A stretch of DNA of 64,000 nucleotides from an uncultured bacterium. GTDB taxonomy: Bacteria > Bacteroidota > Bacteroidia > Bacteroidales > Bacteroidaceae. The notes beneath the pieces are model-generated. The model worked only from the letters and a program-made list of their open reading frames with translations. It did no database searches and had not been told where the DNA came from. The stretch is from the NCBI GenBank assembly GCA_905215555.1, contig CAJMQU010000001.1, positions 62,001 through 126,000 on the forward strand. The letters run 5' to 3'. The position numbers were made by a program, and so were the translations under genes. Positions 45,709 through 55,445 of the stretch are shown piece after piece (the first letter of the stretch is position 1; the number at the start of each line of letters is the position of its first letter).

Positions 45709-47151
45709 TTAATAAGTCACAGACTCCGATAAATCACTCTCCGCGTTTTTATTATTAAGTGCAGTGACGAAATAGGTTCCTTTTTCGATCAACCGAAATG
45801 TAGGTTCTTTAGTAACTCCAATCAAAGTAGCAATCTGGTCGGCTCCATTATTTTTATATACCGCATAATAAGCACCTTGTACTCCACTCCATGACAAAGT
45901 ACTTCCATCCAACCGGACATTGGCGGGGGTATTGGGTTTCTCTTCTGCAATTCTACCCAAGTAAGGGAGCAAAGCAGGATTTTTATATACACTTTTAATT
46001 ATGCTCATAATCCCTACCTTGTTTTCCACCAAATATTTGACACTATACAGTACGCTCCCTTTCACTTTAGGTTTCGTGGCTGCAAAATCAAACTGCTTCT
46101 TCAAATCGTCAGATGACTGGAACTTGCTGCCATAGGCCGGATCTCCGAATTTATAGATACCATATCCTACTAAAAGATGGTTCTCATAAATATGTTGCGA
46201 CCACAAATTCAGTCTTTGATTGAAGCTGGTTTCTTCTGTGCCTGTAGCGAAATATAGCTGTGGAATTATAACGTCTACCCAACCTTCTTTCGACCATTTC
46301 TTCACATCTGCAAACAAAGTATTATAGTTGCTATCCATATTTGCAGCAGGGCTAACTGAGAATATTACGTCAGGGCGGGTTCCGATAATAGTCTTTTGGA
46401 TATCCCGTATTACCACGTCTACATTATTTCGTCTGAAATCAGCAATATTATCGAACTTATCTTTACCATATTTTTCATATTCTGCATCGTCATTCATCTT
46501 TTCAGATGCTTCTAATGAGGGATAAAAATAATCGTCCAAATGGATACCATCAACATCATATTTAGTAATAATCTCTTTTACAATCTGGGTAATGCGGGTC
46601 TGCACTTCCGGCAAAGCCGGATTATAAATCCGGATCTTTTCGTAATCCTTGGTCAGTTCCACCGGTATTTTAGGATCTAGTTGAGGAAATGACGAGCCTT
46701 TATTTGCCCGGGTAGAAATTCGATAAGGATTCAGCCAAGCATGAAACTGAATATTCCGTTTGTGAGCTTCTTCAACAAGAAATCCCAAAACATCATAAGT
46801 CGGCTTAGCTCCGGCGGTTCCTGTGATGTGTTTACTCCACGACTCATATTGAGAATCATAAAAAGCGTCCGCCATCCCACGAATCTGGAAAAAAATTGCA
46901 TTCATATTATTCTCGACCAGCAAATCCAGGTAGTCGGTATACTTCCGTTTTTGGGTAACCGCATTGTATTCCCCCATCGGCCAGTCAATACCCCAGGCTG
47001 TGGTAACCCACACCCCCCTTAATTCCTTTCCAGGCAGGATCGAGGTTGGGTTCTCTTCCAGTGGCGGTATAATGTCATCGTCTCCGTCCTTACTACAAGA
47101 TACGACAATAGCGATAAAAATAATCAAGGTCAGATATTTCCAATATTTCAT
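45709..47151 (-). CDS. GHL10-type (family 10-like) glycoside hydrolase lipoprotein
   Basis: 480 residues. Lipoprotein signal IIFIAIVVSC (Cys19) followed by SKDGDDD, an acidic stretch like Bacteroidetes surface-export signals. The barrel has the GHL10 pattern: LRGVWVTTAWGIDWPMG, NMNAIFFQIRGMADAFY, NIQFHAWLNPYRIS, YDVDGIHLDDYFYP and WVDVIIPQLYF. A fibronectin-III-like tail (NTPANVRLDGSTLSWSGVQG) follows. Members act on peptidoglycan or other glycans, but many are uncharacterised. It is last in the 54065-45709 operon and preceded by a strong hairpin. Confidence 0.82.
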   Translation of the reverse strand: MKYWKYLTLIIFIAIVVSCSKDGDDDIIPPLEENPTSILPGKELRGVWVTTAWGIDWPMGEYNAVTQKRKYTDYLDLLVENNMNAIFFQIRGMADAFYDSQYESWSKHITGTAGAKPTYDVLGFLVEEAHKRNIQFHAWLNPYRISTRANKGSSFPQLDPKIPVELTKDYEKIRIYNPALPEVQTRITQIVKEIITKYDVDGIHLDDYFYPSLEASEKMNDDAEYEKYGKDKFDNIADFRRNNVDVVIRDIQKTIIGTRPDVIFSVSPAANMDSNYNTLFADVKKWSKEGWVDVIIPQLYFATGTEETSFNQRLNLWSQHIYENHLLVGYGIYKFGDPAYGSKFQSSDDLKKQFDFAATKPKVKGSVLYSVKYLVENKVGIMSIIKSVYKNPALLPYLGRIAEEKPNTPANVRLDGSTLSWSGVQGAYYAVYKNNGADQIATLIGVTKEPTFRLIEKGTYFVTALNNKNAESDLSESVTY

Positions 47152-47171
47152 TTTTAAATTCAGAATAATGA

Positions 47172-47201
47172 AGCCGTCTAATCCACACTCATTAGACGGC
47201 T
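47172..47201 (-). terminator. Hairpin between the DUF5018-like and GHL10-like genes
   Basis: AGCCGTCTAAT and ATTAGACGGCT are perfect arms (47172-47182, 47191-47201) in the 94-bp gap inside an otherwise same-strand operon. It may be a partial terminator or an mRNA processing/stability element. Confidence 0.65.
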
Positions 47202-47245
47202 CCCATGTTTATACTATAATTAGCTCAATTCAACCGGAGAAACCA

Positions 47246-48658
47246 TCAATCTTCCTCCTCCTGCTTGATTGGAAACTCGCAGATTACAAATCCTGAATCA
47301 GTACGTGATCCGAAAATGCAAAGTTTAGCATCTTTGCCGTTTGCATCTTTTTCTATGTAATAATCTGTTTGTGCAAGAGCCGCTCCGTTACCACTTCCAC
47401 CTAAAATAAATGTATAGTCCGGATTATGATTGTCTCCTTCATCAAACTTTTGCATCGCTTCTTCTACTGTGCTTCCCTTTGTCAGATTATAGACAATTAA
47501 AGAAGGTGTTGCTTTAGAAGCAGAACCATGTCCTGCTGTACAAACCATCAGATAACGCTCATCATTAAAGGTAAATATTCTTGGAGCAACTGCTTCTATC
47601 GCCAGATGATCTTTATTCATTTTATACTTTTCTCCAAGAGACTCATCTACCAATGTAACAGGTAGCCTCAACCCTGACCATACATACTGGTCCGTATCTT
47701 CTATCCTGAACACATTAGTAACCATTCCCGCATCTGAACTTGAAGTCAGCACTTTAGGTGAATCAATTGTCTTATGGTTACTAACAGTCAGTCTCAAGAA
47801 CTTAGTAGACGCATTATCACCAAAGAAAATAAACCCGTTTCCATTTTTATCAATGTTGACTGAGATGTTATCTCCATGCCTGTTTCCAGCTCCGGGAATA
47901 TCGGAAACATTGATATTAGCAACTACTTCAGGTACAGAAGTCGGTGTATCCCAATAGTATATTTTCAGAGGTGATGCTTGGGAACCCGATAATGTGGCAA
48001 TATACACGTGACCGTTTACCAATGCTCCCATATTATAAGAGTAAGTTCCACCTGTTACACCTGTAAGATCCAGCATTATCGGTTTGATTTCCCCACTTTT
48101 CAAGTCAGATACTTTAAGAAGATGAGGAGCGGTTTTTCTGCTGACAACCAATACATGTTCACCGTCATAGGATGCACATCTTGTCATCAAAGAACCGTAA
48201 TCCGGGTAAATATGGTCACCGGAGAAATCGTATACCGTTGGCTTTTCAAAATCAGCTCCATACACAGGAATTCTTTTTCTGACTCTTATAAAATACTCTT
48301 TATATCTCTTTTGATTGACTATCCGAAGCACTAGAGTCTTAGAAGCTGTTTCCTCATCCATAGAGAAATCCAATACCGAATTCTGAAGAGTAGCTCCTTC
48401 AGAGAGCTTTGCTTCCAAGTTTAGAGCCGAGAAATTTGTCGACATATCCAAACGAGGGAAGTTGATCATCTTATTGTCTTCATCAATTGTTCCTTCCACC
48501 ACTGTATTACCGTCTGCCCCTGCATTTATTATTTTTATGGAGAGAATCTCGGTATCATAAGGTGCTATATGGCTTTTAGGATAATCCTCATCACAGGAAA
48601 CCAGACCAAGACCCAACAATACAGTCAGAAAACCAATATTTCTTATTAATTTATACAT
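47246..48658 (-). CDS. DUF5018-like surface lipoprotein, probable glycan-binding
   Basis: 470 residues, lipoprotein signal (LLGLGLVSC, Cys22) followed by acidic DEDYP. An N-terminal Ig-like region (ILSIKIINAGADGNTVVEGT; SKTLVLRIVNQKRYKEYFIR) resembles DUF5018-type domains. The rest is a beta-rich repeat region with blade-like segments (HVYIATLSGSQASPLKIYYW; NGFIFFGDN; RIFTFNDERYLMVCTAG). Its place right after SusC/SusD is where surface glycan-binding proteins are usually encoded. No catalytic motif seen. Confidence 0.65.
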   Translation of the reverse strand: MYKLIRNIGFLTVLLGLGLVSCDEDYPKSHIAPYDTEILSIKIINAGADGNTVVEGTIDEDNKMINFPRLDMSTNFSALNLEAKLSEGATLQNSVLDFSMDEETASKTLVLRIVNQKRYKEYFIRVRKRIPVYGADFEKPTVYDFSGDHIYPDYGSLMTRCASYDGEHVLVVSRKTAPHLLKVSDLKSGEIKPIMLDLTGVTGGTYSYNMGALVNGHVYIATLSGSQASPLKIYYWDTPTSVPEVVANINVSDIPGAGNRHGDNISVNIDKNGNGFIFFGDNASTKFLRLTVSNHKTIDSPKVLTSSSDAGMVTNVFRIEDTDQYVWSGLRLPVTLVDESLGEKYKMNKDHLAIEAVAPRIFTFNDERYLMVCTAGHGSASKATPSLIVYNLTKGSTVEEAMQKFDEGDNHNPDYTFILGGSGNGAALAQTDYYIEKDANGKDAKLCIFGSRTDSGFVICEFPIKQEEED

Positions 48659-48710
48659 AATCTCATGTTTTAGTTTTAAATAATTTCCATGATCTCACTA
48701 ACTCATATCA

Positions 48711-50573
48711 TTAGTTTATGCCGGTCGGCCAACCTTCTGTCTGAGTCAAAGTATATCCTTTATTTTTATAATCCGCAATCTGGTTCGTTCCGATAGGAGA
48801 AAGATACGGGTTGACATTGGGGACATTCAAGAACGGTAATCTACCCTGATTTTGTGCAGGATAGAAGAAACCATTCATTTTGGCGGCGTTGGTTCCATCA
48901 TACACCGTAAAGCTTCCATCCTTAGCCATCACTCTGAGCTTTCCTTTATTCTCGTCTTTCAGCTCGCTCTTTACCTCATCGTTGAAATTAACCCAAGTGC
49001 CAATCAATAAATCTTTATTCTTATCGGTATCCATATATTCCAGTTTTTTCCAACGTCTCAAGTCGACGATGCGTGAGAACTCAAATGCAAACTCCATTCT
49101 TCTCTCCCGTCTGATTTCCCAAAGCAGTGCTGGCACAGTCGGGTCTCTATCCGGATCCTGAGGAAGTGCATCCAACTTCAAATCAGCTGTTCTTGTAACA
49201 CCTAAAGCTTTTGCTTCTTCTGCTATCGGCCTGTTACGTATTTTATTGATGGACTCATCTATTTCGGCCTGAGAGACTTCTTTTCCACCCAGTGTAGCAA
49301 GTTCAGCCTTAGCCTCAATCCAGTTTAACAGGACTTCGGCATAACGCAGTACCGGATAGCCGGTGGTGTTTTTTTCGCTTTGAAACTCTGCTGCCGGAGA
49401 GCCACCGTTTTCGATATAACTCAAGGCACTCCGTGGGATAAACTTCGTCACATACAGATAGCAACTCTTAGCTCTCGGAGTAGGTTTATTATAGAAACTG
49501 GCTTCAAAGCGTGAATCTCTTGTCTTAATTAAATTACTAAGAGTAAAATCACTCGCATTTTCTAAAGAAGAAGTCTGCCAATCTTTGCCATCCGTACAAA
49601 TGAACGCCTTGATCAAATCCAGATTTGGTCCGACATCAGTAGGGTCATTCATGTTACAAGTCGATGCAATAGAATGCGTAATGTTTTGGGCGGCATCATA
49701 TTTCCGATACAAGATGCAATCCTTACTATTGGTCAGGTCTGTAGAACCAAACAATTTACGGAAATCCTCAACAATACCATATTTCCCACTATTTATAACT
49801 ATTTCCGCTGCGGCAACAGCTTGGTCAAAAAATTTCTTGGCGCGTTCATTATTTTTATAATAATACTTTTGCCAGCTTGCTTCAAACAACGCCCATCTTG
49901 AAACCATAGCAGCTACCACATAACGGTTCACATATTGCCCTCCATCATTCAGACGGACATTCTGCATTGCATAATCAAAGTCATTGTAAACGGCATCCAT
50001 CACCTCATTTCTCGGAGTACGGTCCTTATACAAAGCATCTTTGTCTGTGTTCTTCACTTCCGTATCATAATAAGGAACATCGCCAAATACATTTACCAGA
50101 CGAGCATATTCCAAGCCTCTGAAAAAACGCCCGATCCCGGTCCAGTGGTTATATTGCTCATCTGTCAATATTTCCGGCATCAGATTAGTAATGCGATCGA
50201 GCATGACATTTGCTTTTCTCACCCAGGCAAAATTCCAGGTAGGACCGGTAAATTCACTTTGCCACATCATATCCAGACTCGTGCTTCCTTTGGAAGTAGG
50301 AACCGAGCGACCAAATTGTGTTTGAGTGGACATTCTCACCGCATCATCATTAAATGTATAGTTAGCATTAGGTGCATAAGTCGTTGTATACTTAAGCCCA
50401 TATCCTACAAAGAAATTTGTATAAAAAGCATTGGCATACAAACGCACTCTATCTTCGTTGGTCCAATACGCATCATCCTCAGCCGTAGTCAATGACGGGC
50501 GGTCTAGCACATCATTACAGTTCGTAAACAATAAAACGATACCGGCTAAAATTACAAATATTTTTAATTTCAT
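48711..50573 (-). CDS. SusD/RagB-family lipoprotein
   Basis: 620 residues, lipoprotein signal (GIVLLFTNC, Cys19). Typical SusD segments are VLDRPSLTTAEDDAYWTNED, NHWTGIGRFFRGLEYARLVN, FGDVPYYDTEV, LRYAEVLLNWIEAKAEL and LWEIRRERRMEFAFE. It pairs with the SusC encoded 12 bp upstream and is paralogous to the SusD at 39249-41108. Confidence 0.93.
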   Translation of the reverse strand: MKLKIFVILAGIVLLFTNCNDVLDRPSLTTAEDDAYWTNEDRVRLYANAFYTNFFVGYGLKYTTTYAPNANYTFNDDAVRMSTQTQFGRSVPTSKGSTSLDMMWQSEFTGPTWNFAWVRKANVMLDRITNLMPEILTDEQYNHWTGIGRFFRGLEYARLVNVFGDVPYYDTEVKNTDKDALYKDRTPRNEVMDAVYNDFDYAMQNVRLNDGGQYVNRYVVAAMVSRWALFEASWQKYYYKNNERAKKFFDQAVAAAEIVINSGKYGIVEDFRKLFGSTDLTNSKDCILYRKYDAAQNITHSIASTCNMNDPTDVGPNLDLIKAFICTDGKDWQTSSLENASDFTLSNLIKTRDSRFEASFYNKPTPRAKSCYLYVTKFIPRSALSYIENGGSPAAEFQSEKNTTGYPVLRYAEVLLNWIEAKAELATLGGKEVSQAEIDESINKIRNRPIAEEAKALGVTRTADLKLDALPQDPDRDPTVPALLWEIRRERRMEFAFEFSRIVDLRRWKKLEYMDTDKNKDLLIGTWVNFNDEVKSELKDENKGKLRVMAKDGSFTVYDGTNAAKMNGFFYPAQNQGRLPFLNVPNVNPYLSPIGTNQIADYKNKGYTLTQTEGWPTGIN

Positions 50574-50585
50574 AATAATTCTATT

Positions 50586-53500
50586 TTAGAAGGTTAATTG
50601 AACACCACATGATAAGCTTTTGAATACAGGGGTACCCGTACCGGTACGTCCTAGATTATAGTTGGTTGAGAACATTGAATATCCTGATATGGCTTCCGGG
50701 TCGATAGGCAATCCTCTCAAGTTATCAAATGTAAAGAAGTTCTCCAACGACATATAAATTCTTGCCTTGCTCAAATATATCTTAGACAGAAGATTTCTGG
50801 GAACAGAATATCCAAGTGTGATATTCTTAATTCTCAAATAAGACATATCCAACAAATAGCGGGATTGTTTCTGCATGGCAAATCCTGTATCACTGCCGCC
50901 CAAGTCCCATGCCCTGGGGTAGAAAGCATTGGTACGTTCTTCTGTCCAATAATCAGTTGTAAAGGTCTTGGGCAATGCCCCCTCCTTAGCATTATATCCG
51001 GGGATTGCTAACTGGCCACTACCCCAAATTTTACGTTTTCCAATACCCTGAAAGTAGATAGAAAAGTCAAAGCCTTTATAATCTGCTCCTAATCTGAAGC
51101 TATATTCATAGCGGGGAGTCGTATTACCGATAACTGTCAGGTCACCGGGATTACCATTCGTATTAGTTCCTGGAGTAATGTAACCGTCGCCATCAAGATC
51201 TACGAATTTAGTATCACCGGGAGAGAAGATTAATTTGTTTCCATCTTCATAGTGTACCTGATAAACCGGGTATGCCGAAGATTGCTTATTAGTAGTACGG
51301 GCTGTTCCATTATAAATGACGATAATCTTTTCAATTTGTCCATCTGCTCCATATACAAAATCTTCTTTTTGGAACAATCTGTCTGTCACAAAACCATAAA
51401 TATCGCCATAACGTCTTCCTGTTGAGTAGGTAGTACCTAAACTGCGGTCTTCCCAAGGAGTCAGATAGTCAGCACCTTTCGTAATGAAAGTGGTAGCATC
51501 TGATATGGAGGCCATTACATTAATGCCGACTCCGTTAGCAAAACGGTGATTGAAATCAGCCGACAATTCCCATCCCTTAGTCCTCAAACTACCATAGTTA
51601 CCTTTGGGCGCAGCAGCGCCAAGAGTCACCGGCAGACTTTCTCCAGGAATAATCATGTTTTTCGTATCGCGTTGATACCAGTCGAAAGTTACCCCCAGTT
51701 TATTATTAAAGAATCTGAGGTCAATGCCGAAGTCCAATGTTTCAATCTGCTGCCAGCTAATATCATTGTCGACTAATGACGGAGTACCGAACATCGGCAT
51801 TTTGTTTCCACTTCCATCCAGCCATGATGATTGCCCGTCTGATAGTATTGATTTATACAGAGTGTTTGAAACGGATTGGTCGCCGATGCTACCCCATGAA
51901 GCTCTGAATTTACCGAAACTTAAGATTTTATTAATCGGTTCCATAAACTTTTCATTTGTAAACACCCAACCGGCAGAGAAAGAAGGGAACCATTTCCATT
52001 GCAGATGTTTGGGAAACTTAGATGAACCGTCCCGACGTATGTTAGCTTCAACGAAATATCTATCTTCAAAAGAATAGTTGAGACGTCCGAAAAAGCCCAA
52101 CTGGGCTTCCCAATTACGGTTTCCTTCAATAAACTGATCACCGGATGCCAATGGGAATTGGGGGTTGGCCAAGTCTATCAGATTTGTTTTCCATCCTTTA
52201 TATGAACTCCATTTGTTGGTAACTCTGTTCATACCTGCCATTATCTTAAAAGCATGTTGCTTTTCCGTGCCCAACAATAAGTTATAAGTGGTGTAAACGT
52301 TAAAAGTATTGTTATCTATAGATTTGCTATTGTTTCCTACCTGGCTGGTGCTGGGACCGGAACTATTGTAGTATTTCCCTACCGGAAAACGATATGCCGG
52401 CATACCACCGGTATCCACTCTTTCTCCTTGTTCATTAACATACACCTGATTACCATTTTCTACCCAGGCAGTAGGAGCATACCACATTTCTCCTGCTTCA
52501 TATTGCATTACCGAGGAATTGGTTTCTGTAGTTTGCCTGTCATACGTATAGTCAAACTTGACATCCCAGTTTTTAGTCAGATTCAGAGTAAAGCCTAAAT
52601 TGATGTTGTAATACTTGTTCTGCAAATTATCTGTATTGGCAGCTGCCATTTCATAAGTAGGTTCTTTCAAAGGGCTGCCATTTTCCGTTACTCCCATAGG
52701 CATTAACGGGCTCCAACGATAAAGATATAGCCACGGGTCGGCAGTCGTATTTCCGATTCCCGGATAGCGTTTATTACGATCTGAATAGATAGAACTTGCT
52801 CTTACGGAAATATATTTGTTGATTTCCGAAGTAACACTGACCGAAGCATTATATCGTTTGAAGTCATCTTTCTTGGCAGTTCTCGACATACCACTCTGAT
52901 CCAGATAGCCTAACCCAATATTATAGCTGGTCTTGCCACTTTTACCATTTACAGACAGGTTATGCGTCATTGTCGGTGTCCAGTTTTTAATCATAGCTTT
53001 GGCACCGTCATAAAGCCTGTAGCCATACTTGTCTTTTCCATCATAGTACCAGTCGCGCCCATACACCACCGGATCATTCCATTTTACTTTCCCACCGTAC
53101 ATATTTTGCCACTCGATGGCTTTTGCCAAACTCTCGGGACTGATACGCCAGAAACCACCGGCCGGCATTGGCTCTCTTCTGTTGTTCTGTGCATCCAAAG
53201 TATATTGCAAGGCTTCTATACCGCCTATCTCAATTTTCTTAGCCGGATCTTGCCAGGAGAAGTTATTAGAATAGCTTATTTCAAACTTTTCATTTTGCGC
53301 TCCCGATTTCGTGGTTATCAGAATTACACCAAACGCAGCTTTTGAACCATAAATAGAAGATGAAGCCGCATCTTTCAACACCGAAATAGACTGGATGTCA
53401 TTAGGATTCACCATCTGGATACTTGGAATTTCCACATTATCCAATAAAATAAGCGGTGCATTACTTCCTGAGATAGAACCAACCTGACCACGAATCTTAA

Positions 53501-54065
53501 TCAAAGGGTCTGATCCGACTTCACCTGTCGGAATAGTAATATTAACTCCTGCTACTGCTCCTTGCAGTCCACGCCCAATATCCGCAATAGGACGGCTGTC
53601 CAATGTTTTATTCACGTCAACTGTTGCCACTGCTCCCGTTAAGTTAGCTTTCTTTTGCGTACCATACCCCACCACTACTACTTCGTCCAGTAATTCACTA
53701 TCTTCTTTCAAAGTGATTTTCATAGTTCTGGTAGCTTTTACTTCCTGAGTCTGAAAACCTATATAAGAAATTCTCAGAATGGCTCCGGGCTTTACTGTCA
53801 ACGTAAATTTACCATTAATATCGGTAATACCCCCGTTGGTAGTTCCTTTTTCTATGACACTGGCTCCGATTATCGGTTCTCCATTGGCATCTACAATCAA
53901 GCCATTAACGGTCTGGGCTTGCAGTTGTTCCGCCACTTCTAAGGAACTGTCTGAGGCAACTTGAGTAGCCAGTATATTACCGCTGTTCAGAAGCAGTGCA
54001 CTAATAGCCACTGCCGTGAGGAATTTGCTATGCGTTAATCCTCTTTTTTTGCGATCTTCATTCAT
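50586..54065 (-). CDS. SusC-like TonB-dependent transporter
   Basis: 1159 residues. The N-terminus MNEDRKKRGLTHSKFLTAVA is nearly that of the SusC at 44585. Regulatory-like domain (VNGLIVDANGEPIIGASVIE), plug (LDEVVVVGYGTQKKANLTGA; NPNDIQSISVLKDAASSSIY) and a barrel ending FKSLSCGVQLTF. The two transporters diverge more in extracellular loops than in plug and N-terminus, as expected for different ligands. First gene of the four-gene operon to 45709. Confidence 0.93.
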   Translation of the reverse strand: MNEDRKKRGLTHSKFLTAVAISALLLNSGNILATQVASDSSLEVAEQLQAQTVNGLIVDANGEPIIGASVIEKGTTNGGITDINGKFTLTVKPGAILRISYIGFQTQEVKATRTMKITLKEDSELLDEVVVVGYGTQKKANLTGAVATVDVNKTLDSRPIADIGRGLQGAVAGVNITIPTGEVGSDPLIKIRGQVGSISGSNAPLILLDNVEIPSIQMVNPNDIQSISVLKDAASSSIYGSKAAFGVILITTKSGAQNEKFEISYSNNFSWQDPAKKIEIGGIEALQYTLDAQNNRREPMPAGGFWRISPESLAKAIEWQNMYGGKVKWNDPVVYGRDWYYDGKDKYGYRLYDGAKAMIKNWTPTMTHNLSVNGKSGKTSYNIGLGYLDQSGMSRTAKKDDFKRYNASVSVTSEINKYISVRASSIYSDRNKRYPGIGNTTADPWLYLYRWSPLMPMGVTENGSPLKEPTYEMAAANTDNLQNKYYNINLGFTLNLTKNWDVKFDYTYDRQTTETNSSVMQYEAGEMWYAPTAWVENGNQVYVNEQGERVDTGGMPAYRFPVGKYYNSSGPSTSQVGNNSKSIDNNTFNVYTTYNLLLGTEKQHAFKIMAGMNRVTNKWSSYKGWKTNLIDLANPQFPLASGDQFIEGNRNWEAQLGFFGRLNYSFEDRYFVEANIRRDGSSKFPKHLQWKWFPSFSAGWVFTNEKFMEPINKILSFGKFRASWGSIGDQSVSNTLYKSILSDGQSSWLDGSGNKMPMFGTPSLVDNDISWQQIETLDFGIDLRFFNNKLGVTFDWYQRDTKNMIIPGESLPVTLGAAAPKGNYGSLRTKGWELSADFNHRFANGVGINVMASISDATTFITKGADYLTPWEDRSLGTTYSTGRRYGDIYGFVTDRLFQKEDFVYGADGQIEKIIVIYNGTARTTNKQSSAYPVYQVHYEDGNKLIFSPGDTKFVDLDGDGYITPGTNTNGNPGDLTVIGNTTPRYEYSFRLGADYKGFDFSIYFQGIGKRKIWGSGQLAIPGYNAKEGALPKTFTTDYWTEERTNAFYPRAWDLGGSDTGFAMQKQSRYLLDMSYLRIKNITLGYSVPRNLLSKIYLSKARIYMSLENFFTFDNLRGLPIDPEAISGYSMFSTNYNLGRTGTGTPVFKSLSCGVQLTF

Positions 54066-54261
54066 AAAAGATTGATGATTTTGTTATTAATCAAAATAGT
54101 TTTCTCAAAAATTCGGGTAAGGATAGTCAGTTACAGAAATAGCTAAGGCTATTTCTTCTATCAGGTAAATCTCTGTTCCATAGGCGTTTTTTATATTTAC
54201 AGGTTTAACTTATATGTTATCTCTCATTATACTCATTGCCAACGGTTCCAAGAGAACTTGG
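54066..54261 (-). promoter_or_regulatory. Conserved SusC leader, copy A
   Basis: On the minus strand: CCAAGTTCTCTTGGAAC (54245-54261, identical to copy C), AGAGAT then ATATAAGTTAAACCT, ACGCCTATGGA, upstream ORF (54161-54181), and a perfect stem GAAATAGC/GCTATTTC (54136-54155) right after the uORF stop. CAAAATCATCAATCTTTT precedes the SusC ATG. The rest of the 54066-54502 gap is AT-rich with one possible -7 box. Confidence 0.78.
54161..54181 (-). CDS. Putative leader peptide MEQRFT in copy A leader
   Basis: Six codons then TGA, followed by TAG in frame. Copy C encodes MEQKFT at the same place; the differences are a synonymous Gln codon and an Arg/Lys change. The stem-loop follows by about five bases. 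Translation is unproven. Confidence 0.4.
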   Translation of the reverse strand: MEQRFT

Positions 54262-54384
54262 TAAATTAGTCTTTGACCAAAAAATAAAATATACTAAAGA
54301 CTGTTATGCTTTAGCTGGTTGTTTTAAGAGATAAACTCGTTATTAACAAAGGTGATGAAACGCTATTTCTTCGTTTCTTCTTAG

Positions 54385-54392
54385 CAAAGATA
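54385..54392 (-). promoter_or_regulatory. Possible -7 box upstream of SusC leader copy A
   Basis: TATCTTTG on the minus strand, about 320 bp before the SusC ATG. If used, the mRNA would carry a leader of over 300 nt. Confidence 0.35.
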
Positions 54393-54502
54393 TATTATAA
54401 TTTAATATCAAGAACATTCCTTTGCATTTATTTAACTTTATATCTATAAATTTGCGATTGGAAGAATGTTTAGCTTCTTGTGATATGCTTTATATACAAA
54501 TA

Positions 54503-55351
54503 TTAAGGTTCTTCTATATTTAATGAATGAAATTCGACTAAGCCACTCATTGGAGTTTCTTCAATGACGTCCAATTCAATGCCAAATTCATCGGCTACTT
54601 CTCTAAGAATCGTAGCATAGCTATAGGCTAATGAGCCAACAAAGCGAATAGGATAACTCTTATAGTCATATTGACACACATTTCTCGTGAAGAAACTACG
54701 TAAATTTGCAGTTATCAATTCGTATACATAATCATCATCTGTATAATCCGCTAAGAAATAAGAAATAGTGGAGAGGAAACGGTTAGGAAATGGGCGATTA
54801 TAAACAGACTCCATCACTTCATTGGGACTAATGCGGAACTTCTCAAAGAAATCAGCCATTATCTCTTTAGGGGCTAAACCTTTTAATACATCTGAAAGGA
54901 AATGCTTACCTAGAACAGCTCCGCTACCTTCATCACCTAATATATATCCACCCGCCCTGACATTTTTTACGATAATCTTTCCATTGTAAAAGCAAGAATT
55001 AGAGCCTGTACCTAGGATACAAGCAATTCCGGCCTCACATTTGAATAAACCACGGGCAGCAGCAAGCAAATCGCTTTCCACTTGAATCGGGGTCTTGAAC
55101 TGTGCTACTAATGAGGCACCTAATACATTCTTTTTCTCATAAGAAGTACAACCTGCTCCATAATAATACACTTGTTCCAACTTTCTTTTGAAAAAAGTTT
55201 CAGGTAAACCTAAACGTACACTCCGACTGATTTCTCTTCGGGTTTGAAAGAAAGGGTTAAGTCCCTCAGTAAAAACTCGTTGTATCAGGTGATTGTCCTC
55301 AACCAAGGCCCATTCAGTTCGTGTCGAACCACTTTCAGCAATTAGTTTCAT
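54503..55351 (-). CDS. BadF/BadG-type ATPase, probable N-acetylglucosamine kinase-like
   Basis: 282 residues, cytoplasmic, ASKHA fold. Phosphate-1 loop ESGSTRTEWALV, phosphate-2 ILGTGSNSCFYNG, and GGYILGDEGSGAVLGKHFLS are characteristic of the BadF/BcrA family containing amino-sugar kinases. Residues RFVGSLAYSYATIL form the adenosine motif. It could phosphorylate a hexosamine released by neighbouring glycan uptake, which is inference. Its own -7 box is at 55377-55384. Confidence 0.8.
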   Translation of the reverse strand: MKLIAESGSTRTEWALVEDNHLIQRVFTEGLNPFFQTRREISRSVRLGLPETFFKRKLEQVYYYGAGCTSYEKKNVLGASLVAQFKTPIQVESDLLAAARGLFKCEAGIACILGTGSNSCFYNGKIIVKNVRAGGYILGDEGSGAVLGKHFLSDVLKGLAPKEIMADFFEKFRISPNEVMESVYNRPFPNRFLSTISYFLADYTDDDYVYELITANLRSFFTRNVCQYDYKSYPIRFVGSLAYSYATILREVADEFGIELDVIEETPMSGLVEFHSLNIEEP

Positions 55352-55376
55352 ACGCAGTTGGATTTAGAATTGAATA

Positions 55377-55384
55377 CAAATATA
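55377..55384 (-). promoter_or_regulatory. -7 box for the BadF-type kinase
   Basis: TATATTTG on the minus strand, 26 bp upstream of the ATG at 55351. Confidence 0.5.
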
Positions 55385-55445
55385 TAGATATTTTTAATAT
55401 ATAGTGCTTATTTGGGAAAAACTTTCCTATTTCTGTTCAAGTTTA

